A stretch of DNA of 64,000 nt from Phyto melanocephala (GCA_941918925.1 OW799236.1:102068562-102132561), one strand, 5' to 3'. Numbered from the stretch's first letter, positions 11,546 through 24,880 are shown. A program made the numbers and translations. The notes: generated by a model not told the origin, from the sequence alone.

Positions 11546-13727
11546 GACTAATTTTTCCTTTATATTCTTGTCGTTATCACATTGAACTTATAGCCTAAAA
11601 ATTAAAATTTAAAATATAATACAAATTAAAAAGTTCATAAAATTAAAATACAAATTATTTTTATTTAGATCTCGAAGGGTCACAATGATTTTGTTTTTGT
11701 TTTGTCATTTTTTTTTATTGTATGTAATAAAGATTACTGCAAGGTGCATTATTTGTATTTCATAGTAAATATTAAAGATTTCGAGATATATTTTCATAAG
11801 CGACAATTTATCGAAATTTAAATTTTGGCTGCAATTATTTTACATGTATCGAAACTATGTAGTATCTAATTTTTTACCATTTAAATGTAAAGTTAATAAG
11901 TTTTAGTTATTTCTGAAACAGATCATTTACAGCCAAGCCTTAACAAGGGCGGCAACGTTGTATAATGAATGGTAATGTTCATAATATCGTTTGATTGACC
12001 TGAAATAGCTAAATTGGCATTACTTTTCAAAACTAAATACAACAGTTGTACTGCAAACAACTCCAAAATTTAATTTTTCAATTTCAAAGCGTGTATGCGG
12101 CTAAAAACGCTTGCCTCTCCTGTTTAGGTTTGACTGTTAAACTACAGGAAAAATGTTTATTATTTAAAAATGCCTTTGATCTTAAATCTTTAAAAATCAT
12201 TTCCGTGTTCAATACCTTATAAAACTTATGACGCATAAATTAAAAAATCCTTATGTAACTCTCGCACATGCAGTGTATAATTAATGGACACATAAAGTTA
12301 TTTTAATACAGCACTTATTAAAATTATGCCACCATAACTTCCTCTTTTTGTGAACTTTTACCAACCAACATCCGTTTTTACTTATGACTGGCCATCAACT
12401 TACAAGGTGTAGGGTAAAAACTATATACAAAAAGAAAAAGTAAATCTTCATTATAACTAACACCGCCATCCTATGGATTTGACTCCTTCTGCTTCATCTA
12501 CGCTTAAACAGCACAAAGGCTTTCCGTTTCGGTTGCTGCTATTGTTGCTGTTACTAGTGTTTTTGTTATTGTTATTGCTATTGTGTCATCCTAATCATCA
12601 TCGTTGTTTTTCCGCCCATATCCATCATATATTATTAGCCTTTATTGTTATTATGAACATGATTATGATTTTAAAAGTGAACACGTACTGCACGTACTTT
12701 TATTTTCGTTTCATTTATGAAACGTTTTTTTCCTTTGTTTTGTTTCCTTTTGCATGAAAATTCTACATTTTTTATTTAAGCATTATTGTTTGATGGTTTG
12801 TATAATATTCTCATCAGGTATAAAGTTGCAGTTGGTATTATTTTTTTTTTTTTTTAGTCAAAAAGCATGCCTTTTGGTTGCCCCTACATACGCCCATCTT
12901 TCAATATGTTTAATGGAAAATCATAGGTGAACATTTCTTCTTCTCTGCTCAAAATGCGATAAAAATTAAAAGATAGAAAGAAATATGCACGCCGCTTGTT
13001 TATTATGTTTATAGGAAATAAATATTTTTTTTTGTTTTATTTGTATTAACAAATCGCGAGTAATTTCACAAAAATTATTTTATAAAATATTTACGGCAAA
13101 ATCTAGTGTTAAATGAAGAAAGCTTTTTTTAAGTTACTGGGCTTCATTATATTTTTCATATTCTAATTGCCAACATTTTTTATTGTTAATATTTATTATG
13201 GATTTTGTTTTTCTTAATTTTCCATTTCCCTTTTATCCACTCCTTACAAACAAAATTCTTTTACAACATCTCGTTTTTCATAGAAAACGAAATTCAACTT
13301 TTTCAAAACCGGCCAACAAGTAAACGGCATAGTTTTCAAATATATCATAGATATTACTTTGGCCCGAAGGCATAACAATAATGAATATGAGGCAACCAAC
13401 CGAACTTATGAAAATATTTTAGGATTTAGACTTTAGCATCAAATCAACAACATGTTAAATATATTTCTTTATCATTTATTTACATGTCCGAGTACATATT
13501 TTCATAAATGTAAACACTTTGTCACAATTTTTCAATGTATTACTTTTCTTACAGACAATTTTGTATTATTTCAACAATAACTGCCCATATGGCTAGCAGC
13601 AAACGAATGAAAATATTATACAAATATAAATGGTATATCGGAAAAAAATAGATGAAATAAATATATGTTTTACTGGAGAGTACAAACTTGTATGCAAATT
13701 CTTAAACTAAAAACTAAATTTGTTTAA
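11546..13727. other. AT-rich DNA with TTG/TTA microsatellite
   Basis: No gene recognised. At about 12535-12590 an imperfect TTG/CTG/TTA trinucleotide run encodes spurious leucines on one strand and asparagines on the other. A poly-T tract lies at 12840-12856. Confidence 0.5.
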
Positions 13728-15866
13728 ACAAGTAAGAGCACTATATTCGGCTGTGCCGAATCTTTTATACCCACCACCAATTTTGTGTACATTTAAAGCA
13801 CAATATTTATTATTTTGTTAATCGCTATGGAATAATCTCTTTATTATAAAATATGTATCACTTTCTTTGTAGAGGGTGGTTTAATTTTAAGGGTCCATGT
13901 TGAAGGTGAACTACACCTAGTCCTTAAATTTGTTTTCTGCATTTCATTTGATATTTCTCAATCTCAAACTTACTCAATTTGATCCGTGGAAAGATACGCA
14001 AGTGAGCAACGCTTTAAAGTTACTCAGGTTTTTTTAAAAAATGGTCGTTCAAATCGAAATGCATTTTGTGTATTTCGTAATTCTTTTGATCAACATAATC
14101 GTTCAAATCGGGAGAATTGTAAAAAATATTTAAATTTCTGCAAAACAGGTCTGTATAAAATGTTAGAAAATCTGTGAATGCCTTCTTAGTTCGTTGAATG
14201 GGAAGCACTGCTGGTTTTTGCGATAGTGTGGCAAAAGAGCAGTCAACCTCGACTCATCATCATGCCCAACAATTGAGCATCAACATTGTCATTGAAAATT
14301 TGGACCATCAGATAGAGGAGTGGCGCCAAGGATGGGGGGGCCATTTGGCCGATATTTTGTTAAATACATAATTGAACCATACAAATATTATAATTACAAA
14401 AAGAAATAATTATAATATCCTAAATCATTTGTGTTTTATTTAAATTCAACATCGGTCCTTAAAATTTAACCACTCTTTATAACTTCGATATGCTACTAAA
14501 ATGCTTTTGTAAATGTAGTCTTTCAATGAAAGTGGGCGTTAAAGTAGGCGTGCCAATAAAGTTTCTGCTAATAAATACAACTTAGATATTTCAATATAGT
14601 CCTTTATTTTCCCAACAACTTTGTCAATAGAGAAATTACATGAATTTAAGATAAACCGTTATATAGGAGGTAGGCGTTAACTTTTTGGCACAATAATTAC
14701 ATTGATTAGAAGGATATACGTAGCAAATTTGATCATTATACTTCTAATTTTGGCGGTTTTATGAGCTTTTAAATTTCATTAACGGTAGATAACGTGAAAA
14801 GTGGGCGTTATAGTAGGCGTGTCAAAGTTATTTTTGTGATTAAGTGCAACTTAGGAGTTTCAATATAGCCCTTTGTTATTCCAAAATCTTTATTAATAGA
14901 GAAATTATATGAATTTTAGGTAAATCGTTATATGGGAGGTGGGCGTAAAAGTGGGCGTGGCACCTTTATTTTCTGGCACAGTAATGACATTGCCTAGGGA
15001 GATATACGTAGCAAATTTGATCATCATACATTTAATTTTGGCGGTTTTATGAGCTTTTAAATTTCATTAACGGTATATAACGTGAAAAGTGGGCGTTATA
15101 GTAGGCGTGTCAAAGTTATTTTTTCTAATGAATACAACTGAGGTGTTTCAATATATTTCTTTGTTATTCCAAAATCTTTATTAATAGAGAAATTATATGC
15201 ATTTTAGGTAAAACGTTATATGGGAGGTGGGCGTAAAAGTGGGCGTGGCACATTAATTTTCCGTGTCAAAAAAGAGTCTCACCAAAAAGCAAAGTGTGCA
15301 AAATTTCAGAGTCGTACATCCAATTTTGTTGCTTTTATGACGTTTTTGTTTTTAAATATACCGAAAAATACACTGTGCGGTATAAATTTTCGTACATTTT
15401 GATCGATAACTCCTCTCCTAATGCATAGATTTAGATAATTTTCGGGGAAAAATATTGTTTTTACTCAGAAAATATATATTCGAAGTTTCATGAGTCTACG
15501 TTAATGCGTTTGGACACAATTCCATTTTATTCGATGTTTGAAGGACACGGTTTTTTCGACCTACTCTTGCTTTTCGAGCTATAACTCTCTTCCTAATATT
15601 CCAATTTAGCCCATTTTCAATACCAAACAAACCTTATCTATAAGAAAGATTCTGGCAAAATTTGAGCCCCCTAGCTTTTTCGGTGCGACCTCTATCGTGC
15701 TTTCAACAGACGGACAGACGGACGGACATAGCTAGATCGTCATCAAATCGAACCCTGATTCAGAATATATATACTTTATGGGGTCTAAAATGGATATTTC
15801 GATGTGTTACAAACGGAATGACAAAATGAATATACCCCCACCATTTTTTTGGTGGCGGGTATAAAA
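13728..15866 (-). mobile_element. Long DINE-1/Helitron-like element, copy B1 (composite)
   Basis: Starts ACAAGTAAGAGCACTATATT with the palindrome TTCGGCTGTGCCGAA, then TTTTATACCCACCACCAA. It ends AACGGAATGACAAAATGAA, TATACCCCCACC and GGTGGCGGGTATAAAA. These are the terminal modules of copies A1/A2 in reverse order, so it is placed on the minus strand. It contains a nested deleted mariner (13872-14477). From about 14520 to 15250 come ~288-bp tandem units carrying GTGGGCGTTATAGTAGGCGT and GTGGGCGTAAAAGTGGGCGT. A CAGACGGACAGACGGACGGA block lies near 15709. Short shared reading frames across copies are by-products of recent duplication. Confidence 0.75.
13872..14477 (+). mobile_element. Nested internally deleted mariner (in B1)
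   Basis: TIRs read GAGGGTGGTTTAATTTTAAG at the left and, reverse-complemented, GAGTGGTTAAATTTTAAGGA at the right. TA dinucleotides flank both ends (13870-71 and 14478-79), the mariner target duplication. Inside, from 13986, a frame reads ERYASEQRFKVTQVFLKNGR and then FRNSFDQHNRSN, matching the N-terminal helix-turn-helix of a mariner transposase. Later, QSTSTHHHAQQLSI resembles the second DNA-binding helix and GGHLADILLNT the extreme C-terminus. The catalytic DDD domain is missing. Equivalent insertions at the same place in copies B2 and B3 show it was present before the composite spread. Confidence 0.75.
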
Positions 15867-18800
15867 AGGGATCTGTAACCAAAAAGTCCGTAAACAATAT
15901 TATAGGTTTGCAATAGAATTTTTGTAGGCCACATTAGCAAAATTTTAATGAGACAAATTATAAGTAACAACCGATATCTGCTTCTAAAATCCTAAATTAA
16001 CTTGTTTAGTCAAGAAAAAAAACTCAGACAAAGCTAAACATTTTCCAAAAAAAACTTGCCATCGCGAAATCGAAGAGTACCTTGTTTTTTAAACATAAAT
16101 GTCATTAATATCAATTTAATAAAATAGGTTGTTGATGCAGCGGTCAGTACAAGAAATTCGAATCCCAGATGACACAAGAAAAATTTCGTAGGGCTCGATA
16201 CTTAAATTGCTGTTTAAAATGCGTATTAAATATTGTGCAGAATTTTTTAATTAAAGAAAAATTATTCGTATATAAACATGATGGCGTATTGTAGTGTTAG
16301 AAATGCAAAACTTCAGAAATGGAATACTTAAGGGTTGAATCTTAGAAAAGGCAAAAAATTTTCATAAAAAAATTTTTGATGAAGATTCAACTCTCCTAAA
16401 GACAATTCTAACCAAAAAGAAATGATGAGACCTCTGATCATTCAGTTACCTCCAGGCAGCAAAGAAAGGTCAGCTAACGTGAACATGTTTAGAGCTTCTT
16501 CTACAGGGCAAAATTGCAAATTAGAAAGGTTAATCTCAAAACTACAACTACATATAAAAGCAGGGATCTGCAGGTTGCATTATTGTTCCTAGGCAACGAA
16601 TGATGGTGTCTCTTTATTATATAATTTTTGTTATTTAACATTCGTGTAAATTTACATATGCAATGTGTGATGTTGGCATACATTTATCAATGTCGAGACA
16701 GGGTCTTATTGATTGTCTTTTTCCTCCTGGATATTTTCAGAAGAAGTTCAATATTTTCGTGTATCCTTTTGGTGTGGATAATGAATTATGAAGGTTTATT
16801 AACTGAGTTTGTTGAAGGTTTGAGCTTAGGTTAAATAAACAAATTTGCTGAAAGTTGCGACACTGCAATTCGATACTTAAACTTACAAATTGACAATGTT
16901 TAATAATAATTTTATTATTGCCAATTTTGCTATACCTGAAAATTGATCCTCGTCTATCCCCAGCTGCGCGAAGAAGCAAATGACTAACTTGACATATTTA
17001 TACATCGTTCTCATTTTTATCCAAACCTGTACCAGAAATTGCCGCAAAAAATGCATAGCAATAGTTTCCTCTTTATTTTAAATACCTCCATAGCAAATAC
17101 GGCATCAAGCTAAAATATAATAATTTGCCCCCAAGTCTGCCTTTCGGTTTTCCCAGAAGTGGATTTTGTATACCATATTGTCTGTAAGGATTTCTGTAGC
17201 TTGTTCTTGACTAAAGCCTTGCAGAGTTACAGTGGTATGAAAGCAAGTATATCAATCTCCATTGTGAAATAAATTTCCTCCACTATTTGGTAGTATATTT
17301 CCAACAACTTTTTTTTTCATAGCTTATTCAACAGATTTAATAAATTAAAAATGAATATTGCTGAAGCATTTAATTACGATTATATTACAGCCTGACCATC
17401 AATTAACCTGCAGTATTTTATTCGGTTAAAAATTTTTGCTGATGATACTTTAGCCAGTAACATTCCACAATAATATTGTAGCTTATACGATATCCTTGTA
17501 CCAAAAAAAGGTATAAGAAGCTAGTACTCAACTCATTTCATAATTTTAACCAAATCGTATAAACTCCCTAAAACTGGTGGCAAACCGGTAATTTATATTG
17601 TAAGTCTTATATCAAAATAGGTGATTTGTCTATAGGCTTCGAATTATTAGTCATAACCTCAAAAAGTTTTCCATATCTGTAACAACTTAGTTTCGATCTG
17701 TTAGTGGCCCTCAGTTGGATAGCAACATAGCCAGTTTAACATGAAAGGCTTACTGTGAAAAGCAGTGACATGCATGACCCTATATTAAGATTATTTAGAA
17801 AATTTCTTAATTTGCTATTTTAAGCTTCTGTGAATAAATTTAAATATTTAAGAACTGTCCAAGCTGGAAGTTAATTCATTTAATTTAAGGCAAGTGTAAA
17901 GTAAATTTCTGTGTTATTGGCATAATAATTAATCCCAACTTACGGAGGTAGATAAGTCATTCTAAAAGATTGTATCGCACACAGTATACACCTGGTTCGT
18001 TAAAAATTAATATTGTTTAAAATCTACTTAAACTTTAATCGTTTTAAAAAATTATTAAAAAGCAAAACTAATTTCTTTTGAAGCTGGCCCTTTTACTTTA
18101 AAACTGTTAGACCAGCTCTGCTTTAAAGCAAGTGCTAGTCTTAACAACAAACTCATATGTAGAAATATTGACTCATATTCACATATGGGCAAATATTTTG
18201 TATTCGCACACATATAAACACGCATACACTCCTAGCCAGTATAGTTAGTTTTGCTTAACAAGTAACTCAATTTATTTGCTGTATATTGACTAAAGGCATA
18301 GTATTGATTAATTTGCAACAATTTGTTTTAAAACGAATTGGTAAAAGATGAGAAACACAGCATTTATATTTAGTTTTTTTGAGTTTTCATTATTTCATTT
18401 CCATTATTTCAAATTAAGATTTTATTTTTTTATTTCTTCTTAGTTTAAAGAAATAAACATAAAGGTAGTTTTACATTTGTTGTAGCTGCACATTTAATGA
18501 ATATTTAAATTGATGAAAATATTAAAATTTTTAAAAGCATGTTAGAATGTTTTTTTTTCTTCTTTCTATTCTTCCATTAGGCTTTATAATAAAGCTTGGG
18601 AGAACAAAATTGCTTTTTTGTTTGTGTTGACTTAATATTAACAAATTTGCTTTACATCCCAAACATACTTTTTATTTCTTGTAATGTTGTTGGTGGTAGA
18701 TGTTGGGTTTTGTTGTTGCATTTTTTGTAGTTCTTGTTGTTTTTGTTGTGTTTGTTTAAAGGAATACATAAAACGATCATTGGCTTGGTTTTTGGAGAAA

Positions 18801-19604
18801 GAAGACATGAATCTTTTGAAGCTAAAGTGGAAGATTTAAAAGAAACGTCTTACAGCACCAGTAAAATGTAAATAAAAAAAGAATGCACGGCATGCGATGT
18901 CACGACAAAATTATGTTCAAATGTTGACAACATTTAAATAATGTTTGTGGAAAAAAATGTTTTAAAAACAAAAACATTAAAACATATTCACATAATTTTT
19001 TTTTATTCTAGACTAGACAACAAAAAAGAAACAAAATTTTACTCATAAAATTTGTTTATTATCAAAGAGGAAAAAATTAACGAGCGTAATTTTTAATATT
19101 GGCAAAGTCAAAACTGAAATGCCAACAATTAATAGAAATTTAAACTGTAATATTTGAAACCAAATAAGAGTGATATCTTTGGCAGATATAATATCCTTCA
19201 CTATTATAATAACTGCATTGTAGCGTAGCTTAGGTTTTGGATTTATTGTTATATGATGTTTTGTTTTACTATCTCTTTGATTGTAAATCTTAATATAGTT
19301 AAATGTTTTACATTACTCAAGCACTTTTGAATATTTGACACTTATTGATGGGGTTAAAAAATAAAATTATCCGCCATTTTGTTTTGCATGACATTTTGGA
19401 TCTTGGGTTTAAGACAGCAAAGCCGTAGTTGCTATTTTAGGACCATATATCCGCCATTAATTTTAGTTTATTGTAATCTACTGACTAAGCCTTTTATAGA
19501 CCCATATATAAATTAATTGTATGCCTTTTTGCAGTGGCGGCCATGGTGAATTTTAAATTTTGTATTATGTATTACGATTTGCTAGTTAAGCTCTTTTATT
19601 TAAT
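15867..19604. other. AT-rich DNA, no gene supported
   Basis: No family recognised over about 3.7 kb. A tRNA-like patch (16128-16180) and a FADDT peptide (about 17435) were considered and rejected. A weak 46-codon frame near 18728-18869 precedes an AATAAA but is not convincing. Confidence 0.4.
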
Positions 19605-19750
19605 ACTCATATTCACCCTATCGGTTGCCTAGATGTTAAAAAAAAACATGATGTTCGTTTGTAAATTTAAATAAAAACTCATATTCACCCTATCGGTTGC
19701 CTAGATGTTGAAAAAAAAAACATAATGTTCGTTTGTAAATTTAAAGAAAA
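19605..19750. repeat. Two-copy tandem repeat, 72-bp period
   Basis: ACTCATATTCACCCTATCGG at 19605 is repeated 72 bases later. Each unit ends with GTTCGTTTGTAAATTTAAA. The copies differ only in a few bases and one indel in the A run, so the duplication is fairly recent. Confidence 0.9.
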
Positions 19751-19839
19751 ACCACCGATGTAATTGTATTTTGGTACTTATATCTGAGTTAGTTTTAAGA
19801 GGATTTGTTTGTTTTTCTATGGAATAATTTTCAAGTCTA

Positions 19840-20300
19840 CGACCTAAAATTGTGTGTTACTTTCATGCGCAAAAATTACTTACGAGCTTGAGGAACTATT
19901 TAAAAAATATAAATTTTTCCAAAAAAGTTAATGTCTATAATTTTATTAATTAGTGATAGATTTATCCAGAATTTTTAAAGAATAGCTCTACAGACATATC
20001 GTATCTACAAATAGTACTAACAAAATAGTAATGTAATGAAAAGAGTAATAAAAAATAAATAAAAATAAAATAAAATAGCAATGAAAAATATTACTTTTTG
20101 TTTCAAAAATATGGAAAAAACAGAGGCTGTAGTGTTTCTTCGCTCATATCTCAGAGAGTTATGAGGCGATTGTGCTTCATTTTAATAGCGATCCAATAGC
20201 GGTCTGTACTACATGTTTAGGGAAAGTTGTTTCCATCCAACACAGAGATAGATAAATATTGCTCAATCGTTTTCCCTAGTCATAGGCTTTCAGAAAATAT
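19840..20300 (+). repeat. Unnamed dispersed repeat, copy 1
   Basis: Shares ordered blocks with 45640-46010. These include ATATCGTATCTACAA, AAAAATATGGAAAAA-cAG, ATATCTCAGA..TTAT.AG and TTTTAATAGCGA. Similarity is patchy, so the copies are old. No termini or coding part recognised. Confidence 0.35.
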
Positions 20301-20689
20301 ATAGTTGATGTGTACGAAAACTATTCTTGTTATTTTGTCTTGGAGGTCTAAACTGGAATCCGTTAAGAATGCCTCCTTTTACTAGTAGACTTGCTCTTAT
20401 AAAAAAGTCGAAGAACGATGCTAAATGTCACGTTTGTTCTCAACTCAATAAAGCGATATGTATGCTCTGATTTCTTGATTTCCAATATCTCTTTTCATGT
20501 ACCATTTCATTATACACGTTATTTTTATGTACTATGTGTCAAAGTTTTCAGAAGAAATTATGCCAACCATGATCCGTTTTTAAGAGATTGTATGAATTTA
20601 ATAAATTCTATCAATATGTTGATTTTTCTTTAAAGTTTAATATTGTAAAATCTAAAAAAATTTTTATTTTGAATAACTAAAAGTATGTA

Positions 20690-20880
20690 ACTATTTGTAC
20701 TGTCTAAAAGTCTGTAAGGATCGTAAATCCATAGACTTAAATAAAAAACAGCAGACAGTTGTCCGAGGCCAACTGTTCGGCCATGGACTGTCCCTGCAGG
20801 TTGTGTCAGAGACACGGCCATTAAGTTTAACGTAGAATACGCCATCCGATAAGACAGAAAACATATAAAACAATAAATGA
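20690..20880 (-). pseudogene. Jockey-type LINE reverse transcriptase fragment
   Basis: On the minus strand two overlapping frames together read SVLSDGVFYVKLNGRVSDT, then PAGTVHG and FYLSLWIYDPYRLLDS. In Jockey-like elements this is the YLSDRxFxVxLNGxxS..AGVPQGSV..LFxLYxxDxP region, just before the FADD box. A frameshift sits between the two halves, and the FADD box and the rest of the element are absent. The match is motif-based and short. Confidence 0.45.
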
Positions 20881-20899
20881 TAAATAATATAAGCAAATG

Positions 20900-21888
20900 A
20901 ATTTATTTATTTGATAGTTACTTTTGATAATATACATAAGCTTATGGTAGGAAAAATAGGATAAATATGTTTTTAAATTAAAAGAGTAAGGATAAATAAT
21001 AAATAACAGATGCAAATCAATTTGATTATTTGAAAGTTACTTTTGATAACATGGGCTTATGATAGGAAAAATAGGATAAACACGTTGCTTTCTTGTATTT
21101 CGTGTAGGTGCTGTTTTGATTAGTAGTTTTTACTTTTATTTACTAAACGTTATTTTGCTTACTTGGCAGCACTTTCATTTAACATAAACATGTATGAATT
21201 ATTTTTTTTATATATTTTTTATAATTATATATCCATGTTAAATTCAAATTCATATTATCAATTTGTTTCACTTAAATACATAAGTAAATATACGAAATTT
21301 CAATATTTCATCAATCAAAACAACAGCCGAATGTTTGTGTCCACACTGAAACAGCAGCATAGTTTGTGTTCACGCTACAAACTCAAACACTCAACCAAAC
21401 ACCACACATATGTTTGAGTGTATGTGTTTAAACAATTTTCATTTGAGAAATTTAAATATTAGGAAGATATCAACCAATATGAAATGTATATCAAACGAAA
21501 GATAATTTCTTCATTTTAAAAAAAAGCTATCTCGCCGTTTCCTCATAATCAATGAAATAAAGATTACAACAATAACAATCTGACATGACTCCCTATACCG
21601 TAAGGTAAGACGTATTCTACGCTAAAAATAAATGTGGTCGGAAATTAATATTGTAGAAATTACAAACGGAATGTCAAAGCTATATGTACTCTCGGCATTA
21701 CAGGTAATTTTATTAAAATGGCCTTGTCATCGTATTGGTCATAAACATATTTTCATTAAGCTTTCTTAATATAAGGGAGACATTATTTAAGTCGAAATGA
21801 AATAAAACATAACATATCATATACAAAGGTTATAAGGGCTTAAATAAGAGTATAAAAGTATTAATACTTTTATTTTTGACTTACTGCG
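20900..21888. other. AT-rich DNA; duplicated patch and DINE-like scrap
   Basis: A near-direct repeat (about 20920-20965 and 21025-21085) shares GAAAGTTACTTTTGATAA..AT and ATAGGAAAAATAGGATAAA. TATTGTAGAAATTACAAACG near 21650 resembles an internal piece of the DINE-like elements and recurs near 39970. No gene seen. Confidence 0.4.
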
Positions 21889-22161
21889 TTGATTACAGGT
21901 CATGGGAACTTCAAATATCATCTGAAGAGGATGCAGATCGTGGATGATGATATTTGCAGAATGTGCCTGGAGGATGCCGAGACGGCAGCGCATGTAGTAT
22001 GCGAGTGTCCGGCGTTGGCGAGCGGGAGATTAAGGATCACAGGCAAGCATACATTAAGTGTGAGTGCAATGGGGGACCTTAGTCTGGGAGAGATGCTGGC
22101 GATTTCAAAGGACTCTGCGATGAGGATTGTCGACAATCACCAGTCGGCAGTGGGAAATTGA
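21889..22161 (+). pseudogene. LINE ORF2 C-terminal zinc-knuckle fragment
   Basis: The open frame reads ITGHGNFKYHLKRMQIVDDD, followed by CRMC, an acidic spacer, AAHVVCECPAL and a tail ending at 22161. TGH..x(10)..D..CR.C...ETA.H..CECPAL is the C-terminal Cys/His module of ORF2 in LINEs of the I/R1/Loa type. RT and RNase H parts upstream are missing and upstream frames are closed, so this is a truncated 3' end. About 100 bases of GC-richer sequence after the stop probably belong to its 3' untranslated region. Confidence 0.65.
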
Positions 22162-22269
22162 TTTCCTAAGCAAGTTCAGAGCAAACGCCGGTTGTGGCGC
22201 GGGACTCAGTGATTGAAGGTATACTGATCGGTGGACACGAAATCACTGAGAAGTGAAGGGGGTCGAAAA

Positions 22270-24234
22270 GGGACATGTGTATTGTATTATGTCAATATTA
22301 ATGTATGAATGGGAACAGCAAAATAAGTTAAGAGTGTGGATAAGTGGTATAGAATTCATTTACATTCTCTTGTACATCCTTTTAATTTCTTCTTAAAAAA
22401 AACAATACATTATGTTTCATGTTAACTTTTTTTAATTCTTTTTTTGTCTCTAGAATATCTGCATGATCGTGTTTTTTGTAAAACATTTTCAAAAAACTTA
22501 TGTTAGCAGGTATCCTTAAAATAAGTCAAATGCAAAATATTCAAACTTCGAATTGTATGACAAAACTCCAATCAAAAAACTCTAGTGAAAGCAAAACAAT
22601 GAAATTCTAATAGGACATTGAAAAACACAGGTAAACCTATAGTATAGGCACATGGAGGAACCACTAAAACTCTTGAATATCATTTTTATAAATTTCTCGC
22701 CTATATACAGTTTAATTCCTAATATTTGGCGAATACTATAATACATGTTAATCACATTGACTAGCAAATGTTCGGGTTCCTGTAAATGATTATATTTAAA
22801 GTTATTGTAGATGTATATACAGAAACATATAGAATTTTAAACTGCCCCTCATTTTAGCTTGAAATAATACTCCACAATTTACCATGGGAATTGCAAAAAA
22901 AAAAAATACATATTTAGTATATAAATTTTAAATCCTTGTGGATGTAGAAGAAAATATTTCAATTAAAAAACTGAAATACTTGTATGTACAGCTCAAAAGC
23001 TTTCAACCAATCATAAAGTTATTCTTTATTCTTTTCTCTTACTTATAAAGACTATGTATATGCTTTAAATAAACATTTATATACTTACGTTAAAAAAATT
23101 ATTAAATAAAAATACCCGGTATCGCAAATAAGCTTCTCTTTGTATGTAGTTGACTTCATTTTAACTTTTCAACCACATGCTGGTGTAAACAACATGCACC
23201 TTACACTAATGACCAAATGACACGTTATGTTTTACACTTGTACTCCTATACTAAAACTTTGTTTAATGTACAAAAGTTTAGTTATAAAAAAAAGTCACAC
23301 ATCAACTTGTGTATGCACATAGAATGCATGTTCATATAATTTTAATAGTTGCTGACAAAACAGAAGAGAACCAACCAGAGACACTTTAGTATGGTTGTCA
23401 TATTTTGTCTGTTTTGATGTTGTTTAAAAAGACACAAAAAATTTTCTCTTGCGAAAATAAAAAAGAAAAGCAAAAACAACTAGAAGTTTAGCAGCCATCT
23501 TTTATTTAGTATAATTTTTTTCACAATAAAGTCTGTCGGTAAATTTATTGCATTCTGTTTTTATATGTTTTTTGTGTTTTTGTTTTGCAGTAATTACTCA
23601 ACACTTGAGTAAACTTTGGCTTAAAATGTATATTAGTGAAAAGGATTTAGATATTAATAAAATATGAGAGTGCACAAAAGCCAGAAAAAGAAAAAGGAGA
23701 AACTTTTTGCAAAACTCTAAACAACATGGCTTCTTTCTTTTTAATTTATGTATGCACGTATTTTTCCGTTCTTTTTTTATAAATTCTGGTGAATTGGCAG
23801 CCAAGCAGGATGAGATGATTTTTTTTTCGTACTTAATCAACTTTAATTCAATACTGGTAACAAAAGGAAAATGATATTATTTTATATCAAAAATAGAAGG
23901 TGTGAAAAACAGACAGATTAAACAGTGATACAGAATCTAAGTTCATTTTTGGTTATTTTTATGTCCAAAAAAAGGATCAAGTTTCTTGGACCTTTTGTTA
24001 TATTATTTATTTTTTTATTAATTTTCTGTTTATATTTTAAATGCTGTTTATATTTAAATTAGATTGGATAAATATTGTAAGAAAATTTGTTTGCGTTCGT
24101 TTTAAAATTAAAATATGTCGGCTTATATTACTAGATCAAGGAGACAAACTATACAAATAATGTATGTATGTATGTAGAATGTATTGAAAAAAAAACCTCA
24201 TATACCTTCATATAAAGGACATTTTGCTATTCAA
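22270..24234. other. AT-rich DNA, nothing recognised
   Basis: No coding frame or structured repeat supported. A short (TATG)n run occurs at 24162-24176. Confidence 0.45.
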
Positions 24235-24880
24235 TTAATTGTATGTTTGTATGTTTATATGTTTGTATGTGTGTTTGTGCTTTATAAACGGTTAAACGGC
24301 TGCACCGATTTCCCTGAAATTTTCACAGAATCTTTCTGTATGTCTGGAAGAAACTATAAGCTATACCTTGGTTTGAAATTGTAAGTGGGCGGGGTGCCAC
24401 GCCCTATTAAAGAATAAGTATTAAATATTATATATCACGAAAGTTAATGCAGCTAGAGTCTTCAAATTAAGTACGGTAAACTTTGACATCCACACGAACA
24501 TTTGGGTAAAAAATGGGAGTACTTGCAATAGTAGGCGTGGCCACATGAATTAAATACTAAAATTCGTATATTTGGAAAACGATATCGATTAGAGTAGTAA
24601 AATTTTGCAAGAGCAACTTTGACACCCAAATGAACATTTAGGCAAGAAATGGGTGCATTATCAATAGTGGGCGTGGCACCTACCATATGAATTAAATACT
24701 AAAATTCGTATATCTTGAAAACGATATCGATTAGAGTACTAAAATTTTGCGAAAGCAAATTTGATATTCAAATAAACATTTATGGAAAAAATGGGTGCAT
24801 TAACAATAGTACGCGTGGCACCTGCCATATGAATTAAACACTAAAATTTGGGGTGGCGAAGCACACCGGGTATTAGCTAG
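24235..24880 (+). mobile_element. Non-autonomous Helitron, copy H1 (5' end altered)
   Basis: Contains the family core: ACGGTTAAACGGCTGCACCG, CACAGAATCTTTCTGTATGT, GTGGGCGGGGTGCCACGCCC and repeats with GGGCGTGGCACCTRCCATAT. The 3' end is GGGTGGCGAAGCACACCGGG followed by TATTAGCTAG, with T after it, the Helitron terminus (hairpin then CTAG, inserted before T). The TC start seen in copy H2 is not present; similarity fades near 24241. No coding capacity. Confidence 0.75.

Noticed and set aside
12473..12757. Leucine-rich frame resembling a membrane protein; on the opposite strand an asparagine-rich frame
   Set aside because: Trinucleotide microsatellite on both strands. The Asn-rich frame has a stop immediately upstream and no acceptor after it.
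15220..15402. 60-codon frame (MGGGRKSGRG..), nearly the same at 36693-36875
   Set aside because: Lies in the GTGGGCG units of DINE-like copies B1 and B2. Similarity reflects recent duplication of the element, and no protein family fits.
16128..16180. tRNA-like patch with AGCGGTCAGTA and TTCGAATCCC
   Set aside because: The B box is good, but the spacing to the A-box-like part is short, no cloverleaf forms and no second copy was seen.
17420..17480. FADDT peptide (LKIFADDTLASN) on the plus strand suggesting an RT active site
   Set aside because: No other RT motif occurs before or after it in any frame.
18728..18869. 46-codon plus frame followed by AATAAA
   Set aside because: Length is within chance for this composition and there is no homology.
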